Shown: piece after piece, positions 28,239-37,021 of the stretch
Layout: every line of letters starts with the position of its first letter
Numbering within the stretch: position 1 is the first letter of the stretch
NCBI RefSeq assembly: GCF_900451095.1
Contig: NZ_UGHV01000001.1
Span: 248,001-312,000 of the forward strand
Reading direction: 5' to 3'
Source: Helicobacter canis
GTDB taxonomy: Bacteria; Campylobacterota; Campylobacteria; Campylobacterales; Helicobacteraceae
DNA: 64,000 bases
The notes under the pieces: generated by a model
The model's database searches: none
The model's input: the letters and a program-made list of their open reading frames with translations, nothing else
Told to the model about the DNA's origin: nothing
Translations under genes and position numbers: made by a program

Positions 28239-29044
28239 TGAAACAGCCTTTTAAAGCCTTGCAAAATCCCGCCTTGCTTCTTAAACTCCACAAATGGCAC
28301 TTCATCACCTAGGATTCTAGCCACAATGCGCTTATAGCATTCGCCGCTTATGCTAGATTTGTCATAGATCACAGGCTCGCCGCAGTTTGTCGCAGATACG
28401 ACTCGCTCATCTTCTGGCACAAGCCCGATAAGCGGGATCGCTAGGATCTTTAGCACATCTTCACTACTAAGCATAGAGCCGCTCTCCACAAGCTCTGGCT
28501 TAATGCGATTGATGATTAAGTGCTTTTGCACCTTTGCGCCCTTGGCGGCTTTATCACTTTTAGCATCGATTATGCCTATGACTCTATCGCTATCACGCAC
28601 CGAGCTTACCTCTGGCGTTACCACCACAAGCGCGCGATCCGCCCAGAAAATCGCGTGCTCAAAGCCGCCTTCAATCCCCGCTGGAGAATCTAGCAAAATA
28701 TAGTCAAACTGCTCTTTAAGCGACTCGATTAGTGCCTTTACCTTTTGCTTATCTAAGATCGTTTTGTCTTTACTCTGGCTTGCTGGGAGGAAGCTAAGAT
28801 TTGGCGTCTTTTTGTCTTGGATTAGGGCTTGGGAGATGGCGCATTTGCCCTCCATCACATCAATCACATCATAGACTATGCGATTTTCAAGCCCTAGGAT
28901 CATATCAAGATTTCTAAGCCCTATGTCAAAATCCACTGCTACGACCTTTTGCCCCACTTGCGCAAGCCCTACTGCGAGATTTGCCGTGGCGGTAGATTTG
29001 CCTACACCGCCTTTACCGGAAGTTATGGTGATGACTTCTGCCAT
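28235..29044 (-). CDS. minD: Septum site-determining ATPase MinD
   Basis: Membrane-associated ATPase that positions the division site with MinE and MinC. 269 aa with deviant Walker [33 protein letters not shown] and the C-terminal amphipathic helix [12 protein letters not shown] that binds membrane. AAGGAG precedes ATG 29044. No repeats interrupt it. Confidence 0.97.
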   Translation of the reverse strand: MAEVITITSGKGGVGKSTATANLAVGLAQVGQKVVAVDFDIGLRNLDMILGLENRIVYDVIDVMEGKCAISQALIQDKKTPNLSFLPASQSKDKTILDKQKVKALIESLKEQFDYILLDSPAGIEGGFEHAIFWADRALVVVTPEVSSVRDSDRVIGIIDAKSDKAAKGAKVQKHLIINRIKPELVESGSMLSSEDVLKILAIPLIGLVPEDERVVSATNCGEPVIYDKSSISGECYKRIVARILGDEVPFVEFKKQGGILQGFKRLFQ

Positions 29045-29140
29045 TGTTGCTCCTTACAAATAATCTTAAATATAGAGTCATTATGGGCGTGCTAGATTTG
29101 TAGAATCTAAAGCAAATTACATTCCTAGAGATACCACGCC

Positions 29141-29842
29141 CTACCTGCCTTCTTCTTTGCTTACACGCATATTGCCAAAGACTCTATCGCACATAGCCTT
29201 TGGCGCACGCGCTGGCTGCATATATCTGCCAAAGCGCAAGGCTTCAGGGACACACTCATTATCTGCTAGGCACATAAGCAGCCGCACTCTCTGCCCACCT
29301 TGCGCCCTAGAATCTAGCACTTCTATGATAAATCTCGGTAGCACAACGGGCTTTTGCAGTGATAGAAGCAAGTATTTAGGGGTGTTGCTTGTGTGATCCC
29401 AGCCATCGCGCTTTGTATAATCACCATCTTGTGAGATGGCTATGGATTTTGGTGCTTGAAGCTCAAAGGAGTCCAAGACATACTCCCCAGCATCAAGTGC
29501 CACCACCTCATCGCGCACCTTGCGGAATCGTGTCGTGTTGATCGCGCGGTTAAAGGCATTTGCCCCGCCTATGGCAAAGCGATCGCCAAAGCTGCCATCA
29601 TCATTGCGCTTACGCCAATAAGTGAGTGCGGATTTTATCGTGGTGCTTTCATCTGTAAGATCGCTAAAGACACCGGCGACATTGATTGTAAGGCGTATGG
29701 GCGTTTCTGTCGTAGGCTTTGGCACTCTCGCACAAGCCAGAATCCCAAACAGCACCGCCACACATAAGCCCCCACACATAAGCCATTTAGAGCAAGATTG
29801 TCGCAATACTCCTATGATAAACGCCCTGCCTAAGCCCACCAC
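29141..29842 (-). CDS. Putative lipoprotein of unknown function
   Basis: About 233 aa. A hydrophobic stretch (CGGLCVAVLFGILAC) ends in a lipobox-like ILAC, so export and lipidation are likely. The mature part contains no motif I recognise; RLTINVAGVFSDLTDES and PKYLLLSLQKPVVLPRFIIEVLDSR suggest a beta-rich domain. The start is uncertain among TTG 29845, GTG 29842 and GTG 29839, all just after AGGAG. It lies between minD and recO. Confidence 0.6.
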   Translation of the reverse strand: MVGLGRAFIIGVLRQSCSKWLMCGGLCVAVLFGILACARVPKPTTETPIRLTINVAGVFSDLTDESTTIKSALTYWRKRNDDGSFGDRFAIGGANAFNRAINTTRFRKVRDEVVALDAGEYVLDSFELQAPKSIAISQDGDYTKRDGWDHTSNTPKYLLLSLQKPVVLPRFIIEVLDSRAQGGQRVRLLMCLADNECVPEALRFGRYMQPARAPKAMCDRVFGNMRVSKEEGR

Positions 29843-29910
29843 CAAACTCCTAAATCTAAATCACAGCCGTGATTATAGCCAAAACTTGCCTTAAAGGGAT
29901 TATAAGGCAC

Positions 29911-30687
29911 CTACAAGCCAAGCAGCAGCACTTGATATGCTCGCTCAAGCTCTTCATCATCTAGATCAATCGTGCTAGCTGTGCGGAGATAGGATTCTAG
30001 CTTAGTATAAGGCAGGGTCGCTGCATTTGCACACGCCGTATGCGCACTTAAAAACCCTCGTAGCACCGCTATATTTGCGATGTGTTGCGGAGGTGTGATA
30101 GGACAAGTATGCGCCCTGTGATCTAGCTTTGTGCTTAAGGTAGCCTCCCTAGATTCTTGCAATGCCTGCAAACTCGCGCTTGTATCACTGCTCAAATAGC
30201 CTAGCTCCAAAGATTCTAGTGCGTTATGATCTGGCTCGCTCTCTAGTGGCTGATCGCAGATTAGGCAGTGGCTTAGGGGTGGGACTCGCCCTTCTAGGCG
30301 CAAGATTTGGGCATAGGCTTCTAGCACGACTCGCTTGGGATTTTGCGAGCTAAGCCTATATGCACTAGAATCCACAATGCCAAAATACTCTTCTTCAATA
30401 TGAGAAATATCGCGCAAATGTCTGTGCAAAAGCTGGATAAATCGCTGCCACACATACACTCTCTCTAGCTCTCTCTCCCAGCTAAAGCCTAAGTGCATAA
30501 CATTTCTAAGCTTTGGCATAAAGGTGCCATTATGCTCTTGGGTGAAGTCAATCTTACGCCCGATATGCACGATAGAGTGCCGCGCCCCATAGAATCTATA
30601 CAGGGTTTTGATGTGGTTTTGTGTGAGAATGCGCACAATGACATCTTCGTTTTTTTGCTTCTGCACAGAGATGATATAGCCTTGCAT
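29911..30687 (-). CDS. recO: DNA repair protein RecO
   Basis: 258 aa RecFOR-pathway mediator that anneals DNA and helps load RecA on SSB-coated strands. The N-terminal OB-fold begins MQGYIISVQKQKNEDVIVRILT; the helical part includes EAYAQILRLEGRVPPLSHC with CLIC, a remnant of the zinc site. It starts at ATG 30687. Recognition rests on the N-terminal block and length; Campylobacterota RecO proteins are divergent. Confidence 0.8.
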   Translation of the reverse strand: MQGYIISVQKQKNEDVIVRILTQNHIKTLYRFYGARHSIVHIGRKIDFTQEHNGTFMPKLRNVMHLGFSWERELERVYVWQRFIQLLHRHLRDISHIEEEYFGIVDSSAYRLSSQNPKRVVLEAYAQILRLEGRVPPLSHCLICDQPLESEPDHNALESLELGYLSSDTSASLQALQESREATLSTKLDHRAHTCPITPPQHIANIAVLRGFLSAHTACANAATLPYTKLESYLRTASTIDLDDEELERAYQVLLLGL

Positions 30688-30845
30688 ACGCGCTCTTTAT
30701 CGCGACCTACCTAGTCGCAAGATTTGGTGGGTCGCAAGATTTGGCGGCATTGTTGCTAAAGTTTGCTTAAGTAATCAATCATATAATGCACTAGATAGAA
30801 GTTTGCACCCACCACTTTCCACTTTACGCCACACTAGGGGGAGCT

Positions 30846-32645
30846 ATGTTTCAGCGATACTTGATTCCTTTGTGCATTATAGCCATCATTTATCTTGTCT
30901 CCACAAGTGAAGCCCTTACAAATGTCGCCGCTGGGCTTGCGATTTTACTCTTTGGTATGCTAAGTCTTGGGAGTGGATTCCGCGCCTTTAACGGCGGCTT
31001 TTTAGAAAATCTCCTAGCAAGCTCTACAAGCACTTCGATAAGGAGTGTCGCCTTTGGGAGCATTGCCACAGCAGTTATGCAAAGCTCATCGCTAGTCTCT
31101 GTGCTATCAATCTCTTTTGTCTCCGCGGCACTCTTAAGTCTTGCGCAAGGCATAGGCGTGATCTTTGGCGCAAATCTTGGCAATAGTGCAGGCTCTTGGC
31201 TTATTGCTGGGGTAAGTGGTATGAAAATCTCAGCCCTAGCCCTGCCACTCATCGTGGGTGGCGTGCTTTTCAACTTCCAAAGCTCAAAAGTGAGTAAAGG
31301 CATAGGGCAGATTTTTGTGGGTATTGGGTTTTTCTTCTTAGGTGTGGGGTATATTAAAGAAGGATTTGAAGAGTATAAAGAGATTGTAGATTTTTCGCAA
31401 TATGCTATGGAGGGCTTGGGCGGGGTCTTGCTCTTTGTAGGACTTGGTGCATTGATGACCGCTATCGTGCAAAGCTCCCACGCTACGCTTACTATCATCA
31501 TCTCCGCTTTTGCAGCTGGCAGTATGAGCTATGAAAACGCCCTTGCAGCGACACTTGGCACAAGTGTGGGTGGGGTTATGACTGCTGTTATCGCATCTCT
31601 TAGCACCAATATCGATGGCAAACGCCTAGCCATAGCCAATTGTATCTTCAACTTTGGTATCGCGCTACTTGTGATTGTGGCATTTGACTACTTTATGTGG
31701 GCTAATAGCACCATTTCCGCGCTTTTAGGCTTTGGGGAGGATAGTGTCTTGCGCATTGCGGTGTTTCACACACTCTTTAATCTTGTGGGCGTGGTGCTTC
31801 TCCTGCCATTTATCCCTAAAATCGCTAGATTCTTAGAAGTGCTGATGAAAGATGAAGACTCTCAAGTCGATAAGCCTTTGTATGTGAGTGATACTATCGT
31901 GCAGTATCAAAACACCGCGCTAATCGCGCTTACAAGAGAGGTGTATCATCTCTATGAAAACGCCTTTGAGCTTATCGCCCACGCGCTTGGCTTCTCGCGG
32001 CACGACATACGAAGTGAAAAAGACATAGAAGAGGTGCTAAAGGAGCATATTTGGAATAGGGTAAATGAAGATGATGTGGATATTGAGATTTTTTATATCA
32101 AAAAAATCAAAGTGCTTTTTAATGCGATCCTTGACTTCTCCACAGAAGCCCAAGCCCACACGCAAGATAAAGAGCATATTTATAAGTTTGCTATGCTTAC
32201 TTCTGCCTCGCGCCATATCATTGAAGCTATCAAAAATATGGAGCTTTTGCAGCCAAATCTTAAGAAAAATAGCCTATCAAGAAACCAGATTCTATCTAGT
32301 GAATACAACGCCTTACGGACACATTTAGCCCTACTTTTGCGCAGTATCGAGCAGATCAATACTGATGAAGAGATCCACCCGCAAGTAGCCATTATCAAGC
32401 TAAAATCCCAGAAAAAGGCGTTTAAAAAAATCGATAAAGATTCTATCGTGCATATAGAATCCATACTAAGCAAAAAGCAAATAAGCGTTCCCAATGGGAC
32501 TTCACTGCTTAATGCCGTGGGCTTTAGCCATAATATCGCCAAAGAGCTAGCCAATGCAATCATACAAATCCAAAAAACACGCCTTGAGTTTGAAGACACG
32601 CCAAATGAGCTAGAAGAGAGTGCTGAAGGACGCATAAGTGAGTAG
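30846..32645 (+). CDS. Na+/phosphate cotransporter family protein (PNaS)
   Basis: 599 aa. Residues about 1-330 contain two QSS-type inverted repeats (SIATAVMQSSSLVSVLS and ALMTAIVQSSHATLTII) typical of the Na/Pi symporter family. The remaining ~230 residues form a PhoU-like helical domain. It should import phosphate with sodium. ATG 30846 has GGGGGAG upstream. It is monocistronic or leads into the glycan locus. Confidence 0.88.
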   Translation: MFQRYLIPLCIIAIIYLVSTSEALTNVAAGLAILLFGMLSLGSGFRAFNGGFLENLLASSTSTSIRSVAFGSIATAVMQSSSLVSVLSISFVSAALLSLAQGIGVIFGANLGNSAGSWLIAGVSGMKISALALPLIVGGVLFNFQSSKVSKGIGQIFVGIGFFFLGVGYIKEGFEEYKEIVDFSQYAMEGLGGVLLFVGLGALMTAIVQSSHATLTIIISAFAAGSMSYENALAATLGTSVGGVMTAVIASLSTNIDGKRLAIANCIFNFGIALLVIVAFDYFMWANSTISALLGFGEDSVLRIAVFHTLFNLVGVVLLLPFIPKIARFLEVLMKDEDSQVDKPLYVSDTIVQYQNTALIALTREVYHLYENAFELIAHALGFSRHDIRSEKDIEEVLKEHIWNRVNEDDVDIEIFYIKKIKVLFNAILDFSTEAQAHTQDKEHIYKFAMLTSASRHIIEAIKNMELLQPNLKKNSLSRNQILSSEYNALRTHLALLLRSIEQINTDEEIHPQVAIIKLKSQKKAFKKIDKDSIVHIESILSKKQISVPNGTSLLNAVGFSHNIAKELANAIIQIQKTRLEFEDTPNELEESAEGRISE

Positions 32646-32722
32646 GAGAGCGCGGTGTTTATTGTCGCTTAAAAATAATCTAGCTAGAATTCGCGCTTAC
32701 TTTACGCGCTTTTAGGATCACA

Positions 32723-33518
32723 ATGCCACATCTTGTCTCTATCATCATTCCCAATTTTAACAACGAGCGGTATATCGCTGCCGCGCTAGATTCTGTCCTA
32801 GCACAGAGCTATGCACATTGGGAGGCATTGATAGTCGATGATGGCTCTAAAGATAGCTCGCAATCTATCATTGCAGCCTATGCGCACAAGGATTCTCGCA
32901 TTAAGCCTACATTCTTCCCACGCAATCAAGGCGTAAGTGCCGCGCGCAATCACGCTCTCTCACAAGCCAAGGGGCGGTTTATCGCATTTTTAGACGCTGA
33001 TGATGTGTGGGAGGCTCATAAGCTAGAAGTGCAGGTAAGCACAATGCTTGAGCAAGATGCAGCCCTAAGCTATGGGGGCTATCGCGTGATTGATGAGAGT
33101 GGGGCAATGCTTGGGGGCTTTCTCCCCAGCCCTACAATCACCTACAACGATATGCTTAAAACTTGTCAAATCGGCAACTCCACGGCAATGTATGATAGAG
33201 ACAAAGTCGGCACTCCACAAGCTGGCATAATCCGCCACGACTATGAGCTTTGGCTCTCTATCTTGCGCGATCATTGCGCATATATTTCGCCCCCCCCCCC
33301 CCCCGTTAGATGATATTTGCTATCTAGCACGCATTAGGATCCATAGCCAAAGCGACACTGCCAATAAGCTTAAATCCGCGCATAGACAATGGCAAGTCTA
33401 TCGCGAGATTTTGCAGCTGCCGCTACATAAAGCGGCGTATTACTTCGCGCACTATGCGGTAAATGGAGTCATCAAGCATAGATTCTACCGCAAGCCTAGC
33501 AAGGCGCGTGTATGCTAG
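32723..33518 (+). CDS. Phase-variable family 2 glycosyltransferase, OFF in this sequence
   Basis: Nucleotide-sugar transferase with GT-A signatures VSIIIPNFNNERYI, LIVDDGSKDSS and FIAFLDADDVWE. After residue 189 a run of 15 C (33290-33304) puts translation into a stop three codons later (about 196 aa). With 14 C the frame continues LDDICYLARIRIHS to KPSKARVC and TAG at 33518, giving about 264 aa. I infer an intact switchable transferase that decorates a surface glycan. The 3' end overlaps the start of the EpsG-like gene by a few bases. Confidence 0.87.
33290..33304. repeat. C15 phase-variation tract in the GT2 gene
   Basis: Fifteen C, beginning at a codon boundary. Fourteen would join the two halves of the transferase. 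Confidence 0.9.
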
Positions 33519-34621
33519 TCGTGCTAGATTCTAGGCATTATGGGCTATATGTGGCGTGCCTTTTGCCCTATATGGCTCTGCCTTTTTGCCCGCTTTTTTC
33601 TTTCATTTTGGGGTTTTTACTACTTTTGGCGTGTGGAAGAGAGCTTGATAAGCTCTGCCGTATCGCACTTGGCGTGGGCATTATCCTAAGTGGAAGCATA
33701 CTCTATGCAAGTAGAATGTATTTCCACTGGGAGGGCGATGATTTTATCCGCTATTTTGCCACCTATCGCACGCTATTAAATGGCGATATTATGCAAGTGT
33801 TTTCGCTCTATAAGATTGAGTGTGCGCTTGGATTCTGGTATGTCGTGCTTATCGCATGGCTAGAGAAATACGCTATGAGCGAGCTTAAAGAAAGTGAGAA
33901 ATCCCTCTGCGTGTGCTTATCGTTGCTGTTTTTTGACTTTTATATCGCCGGGGAATACACGCGGCAGTTTTTTGCCTCGCTTGTGATCCTCTATGCACTT
34001 TATGCACGCACCACTTTAGGCAAGCTTTTTGCAATCGCGCTTGCCACACTTTTTCACACAAGCACCCTGCTGATTGCGCCCTTGCTTTTTGCACTTAGGC
34101 ATTATCCTAAAGCCACGCTTGCTCTAAGCTTTGCTGTCGTGGTGCTTGCAGGGCTTACATTCCCCCAGATTCTAGCTCTTTATAATAGTGGTGTGCTGCC
34201 TAGAGAGCTGCCGCTCTTTGATAAGCTAGGATTCTATGCGATGGGGTTTGGGGAGTTTATGCCAAATGCCATTGAGCTGGGCTTGGTCATTATGGTGGCG
34301 GGGCTGATTTTGCTACCGACAAATGACCCTATCAAAAAGCGGTGGTTTTTCTTTGTGGTGTGGTTTGTGATGATGTATTTTGCTTTGCATTTGGTCATTG
34401 GCGGGATCGCACATAGATTTACCATACTTTTTACCACGATTTTGCTGGGATTTTTGCTCTTTGTAGGGCTGCGTAGATTCTCCATACTCGCGCTATTTTT
34501 TGCTGGGGCGTGCTTGCTTTATAAGCTTAAAACTATGCTCTTTGGCAAGGAAAATATCTATCTTTTTGATAGCTATGGGATCTATGGGAAGTGGTTTTAC
34601 TATATTTTTAAGGAGTTGTGA
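33512..34621 (+). CDS. EpsG-like polysaccharide polymerase (membrane)
   Basis: 369 aa polytopic protein with about ten hydrophobic segments. The pattern GDDFIRYFATYRTLL, GEYTRQFFASLVILYALYAR and LATLFHTSTLLIAPLLFAL fits EpsG/Wzy-type polymerases that join repeat units of surface polysaccharides. Starts at ATG 33512, within the end of the phase-variable GT2 reading frame; its TGA shares a base with the ATG of the Wzz-like gene. Substrate unknown. Confidence 0.72.
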   Translation: MLVVLDSRHYGLYVACLLPYMALPFCPLFSFILGFLLLLACGRELDKLCRIALGVGIILSGSILYASRMYFHWEGDDFIRYFATYRTLLNGDIMQVFSLYKIECALGFWYVVLIAWLEKYAMSELKESEKSLCVCLSLLFFDFYIAGEYTRQFFASLVILYALYARTTLGKLFAIALATLFHTSTLLIAPLLFALRHYPKATLALSFAVVVLAGLTFPQILALYNSGVLPRELPLFDKLGFYAMGFGEFMPNAIELGLVIMVAGLILLPTNDPIKKRWFFFVVWFVMMYFALHLVIGGIAHRFTILFTTILLGFLLFVGLRRFSILALFFAGACLLYKLKTMLFGKENIYLFDSYGIYGKWFYYIFKEL

Positions 34622-35370
34622 TGGATTCTACATTAGCGGTGTTTTGGCGGTATAAGTGGGTGTTTATTGTGGTGCTTGCTTTGGTGCTTGGTGTAGGGGG
34701 TGTGGGGATATTATACAAGCAGCGCACCGCGCAAAATGCTAGCCTAAGTGCTGGGGATAATTATGCGTTTTTTATCCTATCAAAGAGTGCGACTAGATCG
34801 CCTAACTCTCAAAGCGCGTATTTTGTGAGCAATAGGATCTTAAACCCGCTCCTTAGCCGCCTGTATGCAAAGCCTCTGGAGAATGTGGGCAGAGAAATCG
34901 CGCATATAATTCAGGGCAAAATGTGGATTCTAGCACCGGCTGGGTATTCGATGAGCTATGCTGATGTGTATTGGTGTGTTTATCCAGCAGAGAGTGAGAG
35001 CCAAGCAAAGCAAGTAGCCCAAGCGGTGCAAAAGGAGCTAGACTCTGCGCCAGAGGTGCAAGCCCTTTTAGACTCTCTTGGCTTTTTGCGCGATTTGCAG
35101 CCCAAGAGCGATGAGGTAGCGGCGTGGATGGCTGGGGTTGATGATATTCTTAACAATGGCTTTTTCATCTACTCTAGCCCTGCTAAAACTTATGCCAAAG
35201 GCTTCCGCGATCTAAGTGTGCTAAAAGAGGGCGTGGGGAGTCATTATGGTGGCAAAAGTATGTGGATACTGCTTTGTGTGAGTGGCTTTGTCTGCGCGAT
35301 TTTGGCGGTATTTATCGCGGAGTTTGTGCGCGGCTTAAAAAGCGCAAGGGCTAATAATGCCAAAAGATAA
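34621..35370 (+). CDS. Wzz-like polysaccharide chain-length determinant protein
   Basis: 249 aa with one membrane helix near each end (about residues 14-33 and 214-235) and a periplasmic part between, the arrangement of Wzz/PCP proteins that set polysaccharide length. Sequence similarity is weak, so the call depends on topology and on the polymerase immediately upstream (one-base stop/start overlap). AAGGAG precedes ATG 34621. Confidence 0.68.
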   Translation: MDSTLAVFWRYKWVFIVVLALVLGVGGVGILYKQRTAQNASLSAGDNYAFFILSKSATRSPNSQSAYFVSNRILNPLLSRLYAKPLENVGREIAHIIQGKMWILAPAGYSMSYADVYWCVYPAESESQAKQVAQAVQKELDSAPEVQALLDSLGFLRDLQPKSDEVAAWMAGVDDILNNGFFIYSSPAKTYAKGFRDLSVLKEGVGSHYGGKSMWILLCVSGFVCAILAVFIAEFVRGLKSARANNAKR

Positions 35371-37021
35371 TGCCCTGCCCATCGTGCTATGCGCTGATGA
35401 GAGCTATGTCAAATACGCAAGCGTGGTGATGATCTCTGTGCTAGAGACAACGCAAGCAGATATTACTTTCTATCTCCTAAGCGATAGCCCCCTATCTCTA
35501 GCCACACAAGCCAAGCTCTCGCGCATAGAATCCACCTACCCCAATGCTAGTATTTCACACTCTTGCCACTCTCTAGCACGCTTTGTATCCTTGCCCACCC
35601 AAGGCGAGAATGACAGCCATATCACCTACTTGCGCTTATTGCTAGACTCTATCTTGCCCCCTAGCATTGGCAAATGCGTCTATCTTGATTGCGATGTGCT
35701 AGTGCGCACAGATATTGCTAGGCTTTTTTCTTATGAGTTGCACGGCGCGCTTTTGGGTGCGGTGCGTGATCTAGCCTTTAATGACGCTTCTAGCGCGTGT
35801 AGCAATCACTTGGGATTTTACTTCAATGCTGGAGTTTTGCTGCTAGATATGGAGAAGTGGCGAGAGTCAAAGGCTAGTAAGCGACTCTTCCGTCTAATCG
35901 CCACACGCCCAGAAATCACGCAAGGCTTCCACGATCAAAATCTCTTAAATGAGTGCTTTTGTGATGAGGTGAGTGAGCTGCCGTTTGGGTGGAATGTGAT
36001 TGCAGCTCCGCCACACATCTTGCGCTTTTTACAAGAGGATTCGGCTTTGGGTGAGCAATGCGGCAGTGTTGCAAACTTTGTGAAAGGCACGACCACAAAG
36101 GTCGCTAACCTTCCCCAAAGTTTGCAAAGCTTCCACAGCCCCACCGCAACTCCTAGAATCCTAGAAGAAAAATCGTCATCGCGAGCCGCGCAAAGCGGCG
36201 TGGCGATCCATAGCCTAGAATCTAGTTTTGCAAAAGTGGATTCTAGGGCAAGGGCAGTTGATTCTAGTATGGATTGCCACGCAACCGCTACCGCGCTTGC
36301 TCGCAATGACAAAGCTGCAGTGGATTGCCACGACTTGCCAAGCAAGTCTCGCAATGACAAAAACAACGCGATATGTAAAAAAGTGGATTCTAGGGAAAAT
36401 GCTGAAAATGTAGAAAACTCCACACAGGATTCTAGGATTTTTGACAAAAACGCCGCAACTCTAAGCAAGCCACAGGCGGAAGCAAACGAGGATTCTGGGG
36501 CAAACGCCCAAAATGTAAGCGAGTCAGCAAAGGATTCTAGGATTTTGGAGATAGAATCGGGGTTTTTCAAGCCGCGCAAGGAGATAAGACTTGGAGGTCT
36601 ATCGACGAAGCGCGGCGATGAAATCCACGATTCTAGCCCGAAAGCCGAATCCACCAAAGAAGCTCAATCAATGCTCTCTCGCCACAGCCGCGCCGCTTAT
36701 GACAGCGCACTTACATCTCCCCATATCGTGCATTTTGCCGCACAGCCTAAGCCGTGGGGACGCGTGTGCTACATCAAGCAAGTAGAATCCACCTTAGAGC
36801 TTATCGAGTATGCAAACCCTTATGCCAAGCAGTGGTGGGAAGTAGCGCGTAAAAGCCCCTTTTTCACAGAGATTTTGCGCGCCTTTATCGCCCCCACTTT
36901 GCAAGCATATAAGACAAAGGCAATTTTTGCTACTAAGACCAAAGCCCCTAGAATCTATGCTGCCCTGCACGCCCTAGCAAGACTCTTTACCCCTTCTAAT
37001 CCCAGCCACAAGGACACATAA
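35357..37021 (+). CDS. Family 8 glycosyltransferase interrupted by an in-frame repeat block
   Basis: 554 aa. The GT8 (LgtC/GspA-like) fold is seen at residues 8-226: IVLCADESYVKYASVVMIS, HITYLRLLLDSIL, VYLDCDVLV (metal-binding DxD), FYFNAGVLLLDMEKWR and FHDQNLLNECF. The expected C-terminal GT8 block, IVHFAAQPKPWGR, appears only at about 460 because about 205 residues of repeat modules lie between. It transfers a hexose, probably from UDP-sugar, onto the surface glycan. It overlaps the Wzz-like gene by 14 bases and the next gene by one. Confidence 0.87.
   Translation: MPKDNALPIVLCADESYVKYASVVMISVLETTQADITFYLLSDSPLSLATQAKLSRIESTYPNASISHSCHSLARFVSLPTQGENDSHITYLRLLLDSILPPSIGKCVYLDCDVLVRTDIARLFSYELHGALLGAVRDLAFNDASSACSNHLGFYFNAGVLLLDMEKWRESKASKRLFRLIATRPEITQGFHDQNLLNECFCDEVSELPFGWNVIAAPPHILRFLQEDSALGEQCGSVANFVKGTTTKVANLPQSLQSFHSPTATPRILEEKSSSRAAQSGVAIHSLESSFAKVDSRARAVDSSMDCHATATALARNDKAAVDCHDLPSKSRNDKNNAICKKVDSRENAENVENSTQDSRIFDKNAATLSKPQAEANEDSGANAQNVSESAKDSRILEIESGFFKPRKEIRLGGLSTKRGDEIHDSSPKAESTKEAQSMLSRHSRAAYDSALTSPHIVHFAAQPKPWGRVCYIKQVESTLELIEYANPYAKQWWEVARKSPFFTEILRAFIAPTLQAYKTKAIFATKTKAPRIYAALHALARLFTPSNPSHKDT
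36037..36655 (+). repeat. Composite repeat insert inside the GT8 gene
   Basis: Begins with a nested element (36037-36166; inner arms TTGCAAACTTTG at 36069-36080 and CAAAGTTTGCAA at 36116-36127, perfect). Then come short hairpins at 36175-36211, 36269-36310 and 36321-36358, two 15-mers (near 36232 and 36380), and a third loop type with arms GCCGCGC (36571-36577) and GCGCGGC (36610-36616). The antisense strand is also open for about 240 codons here. Confidence 0.88.

Noticed and set aside
35935..36657. Long antisense reading frame of about 240 codons opposite the GT8 gene
   Set aside because: It covers the repeat block, whose modules are open on both strands. The sense gene has clear GT8 motifs and a coupled start, the antisense frame none.
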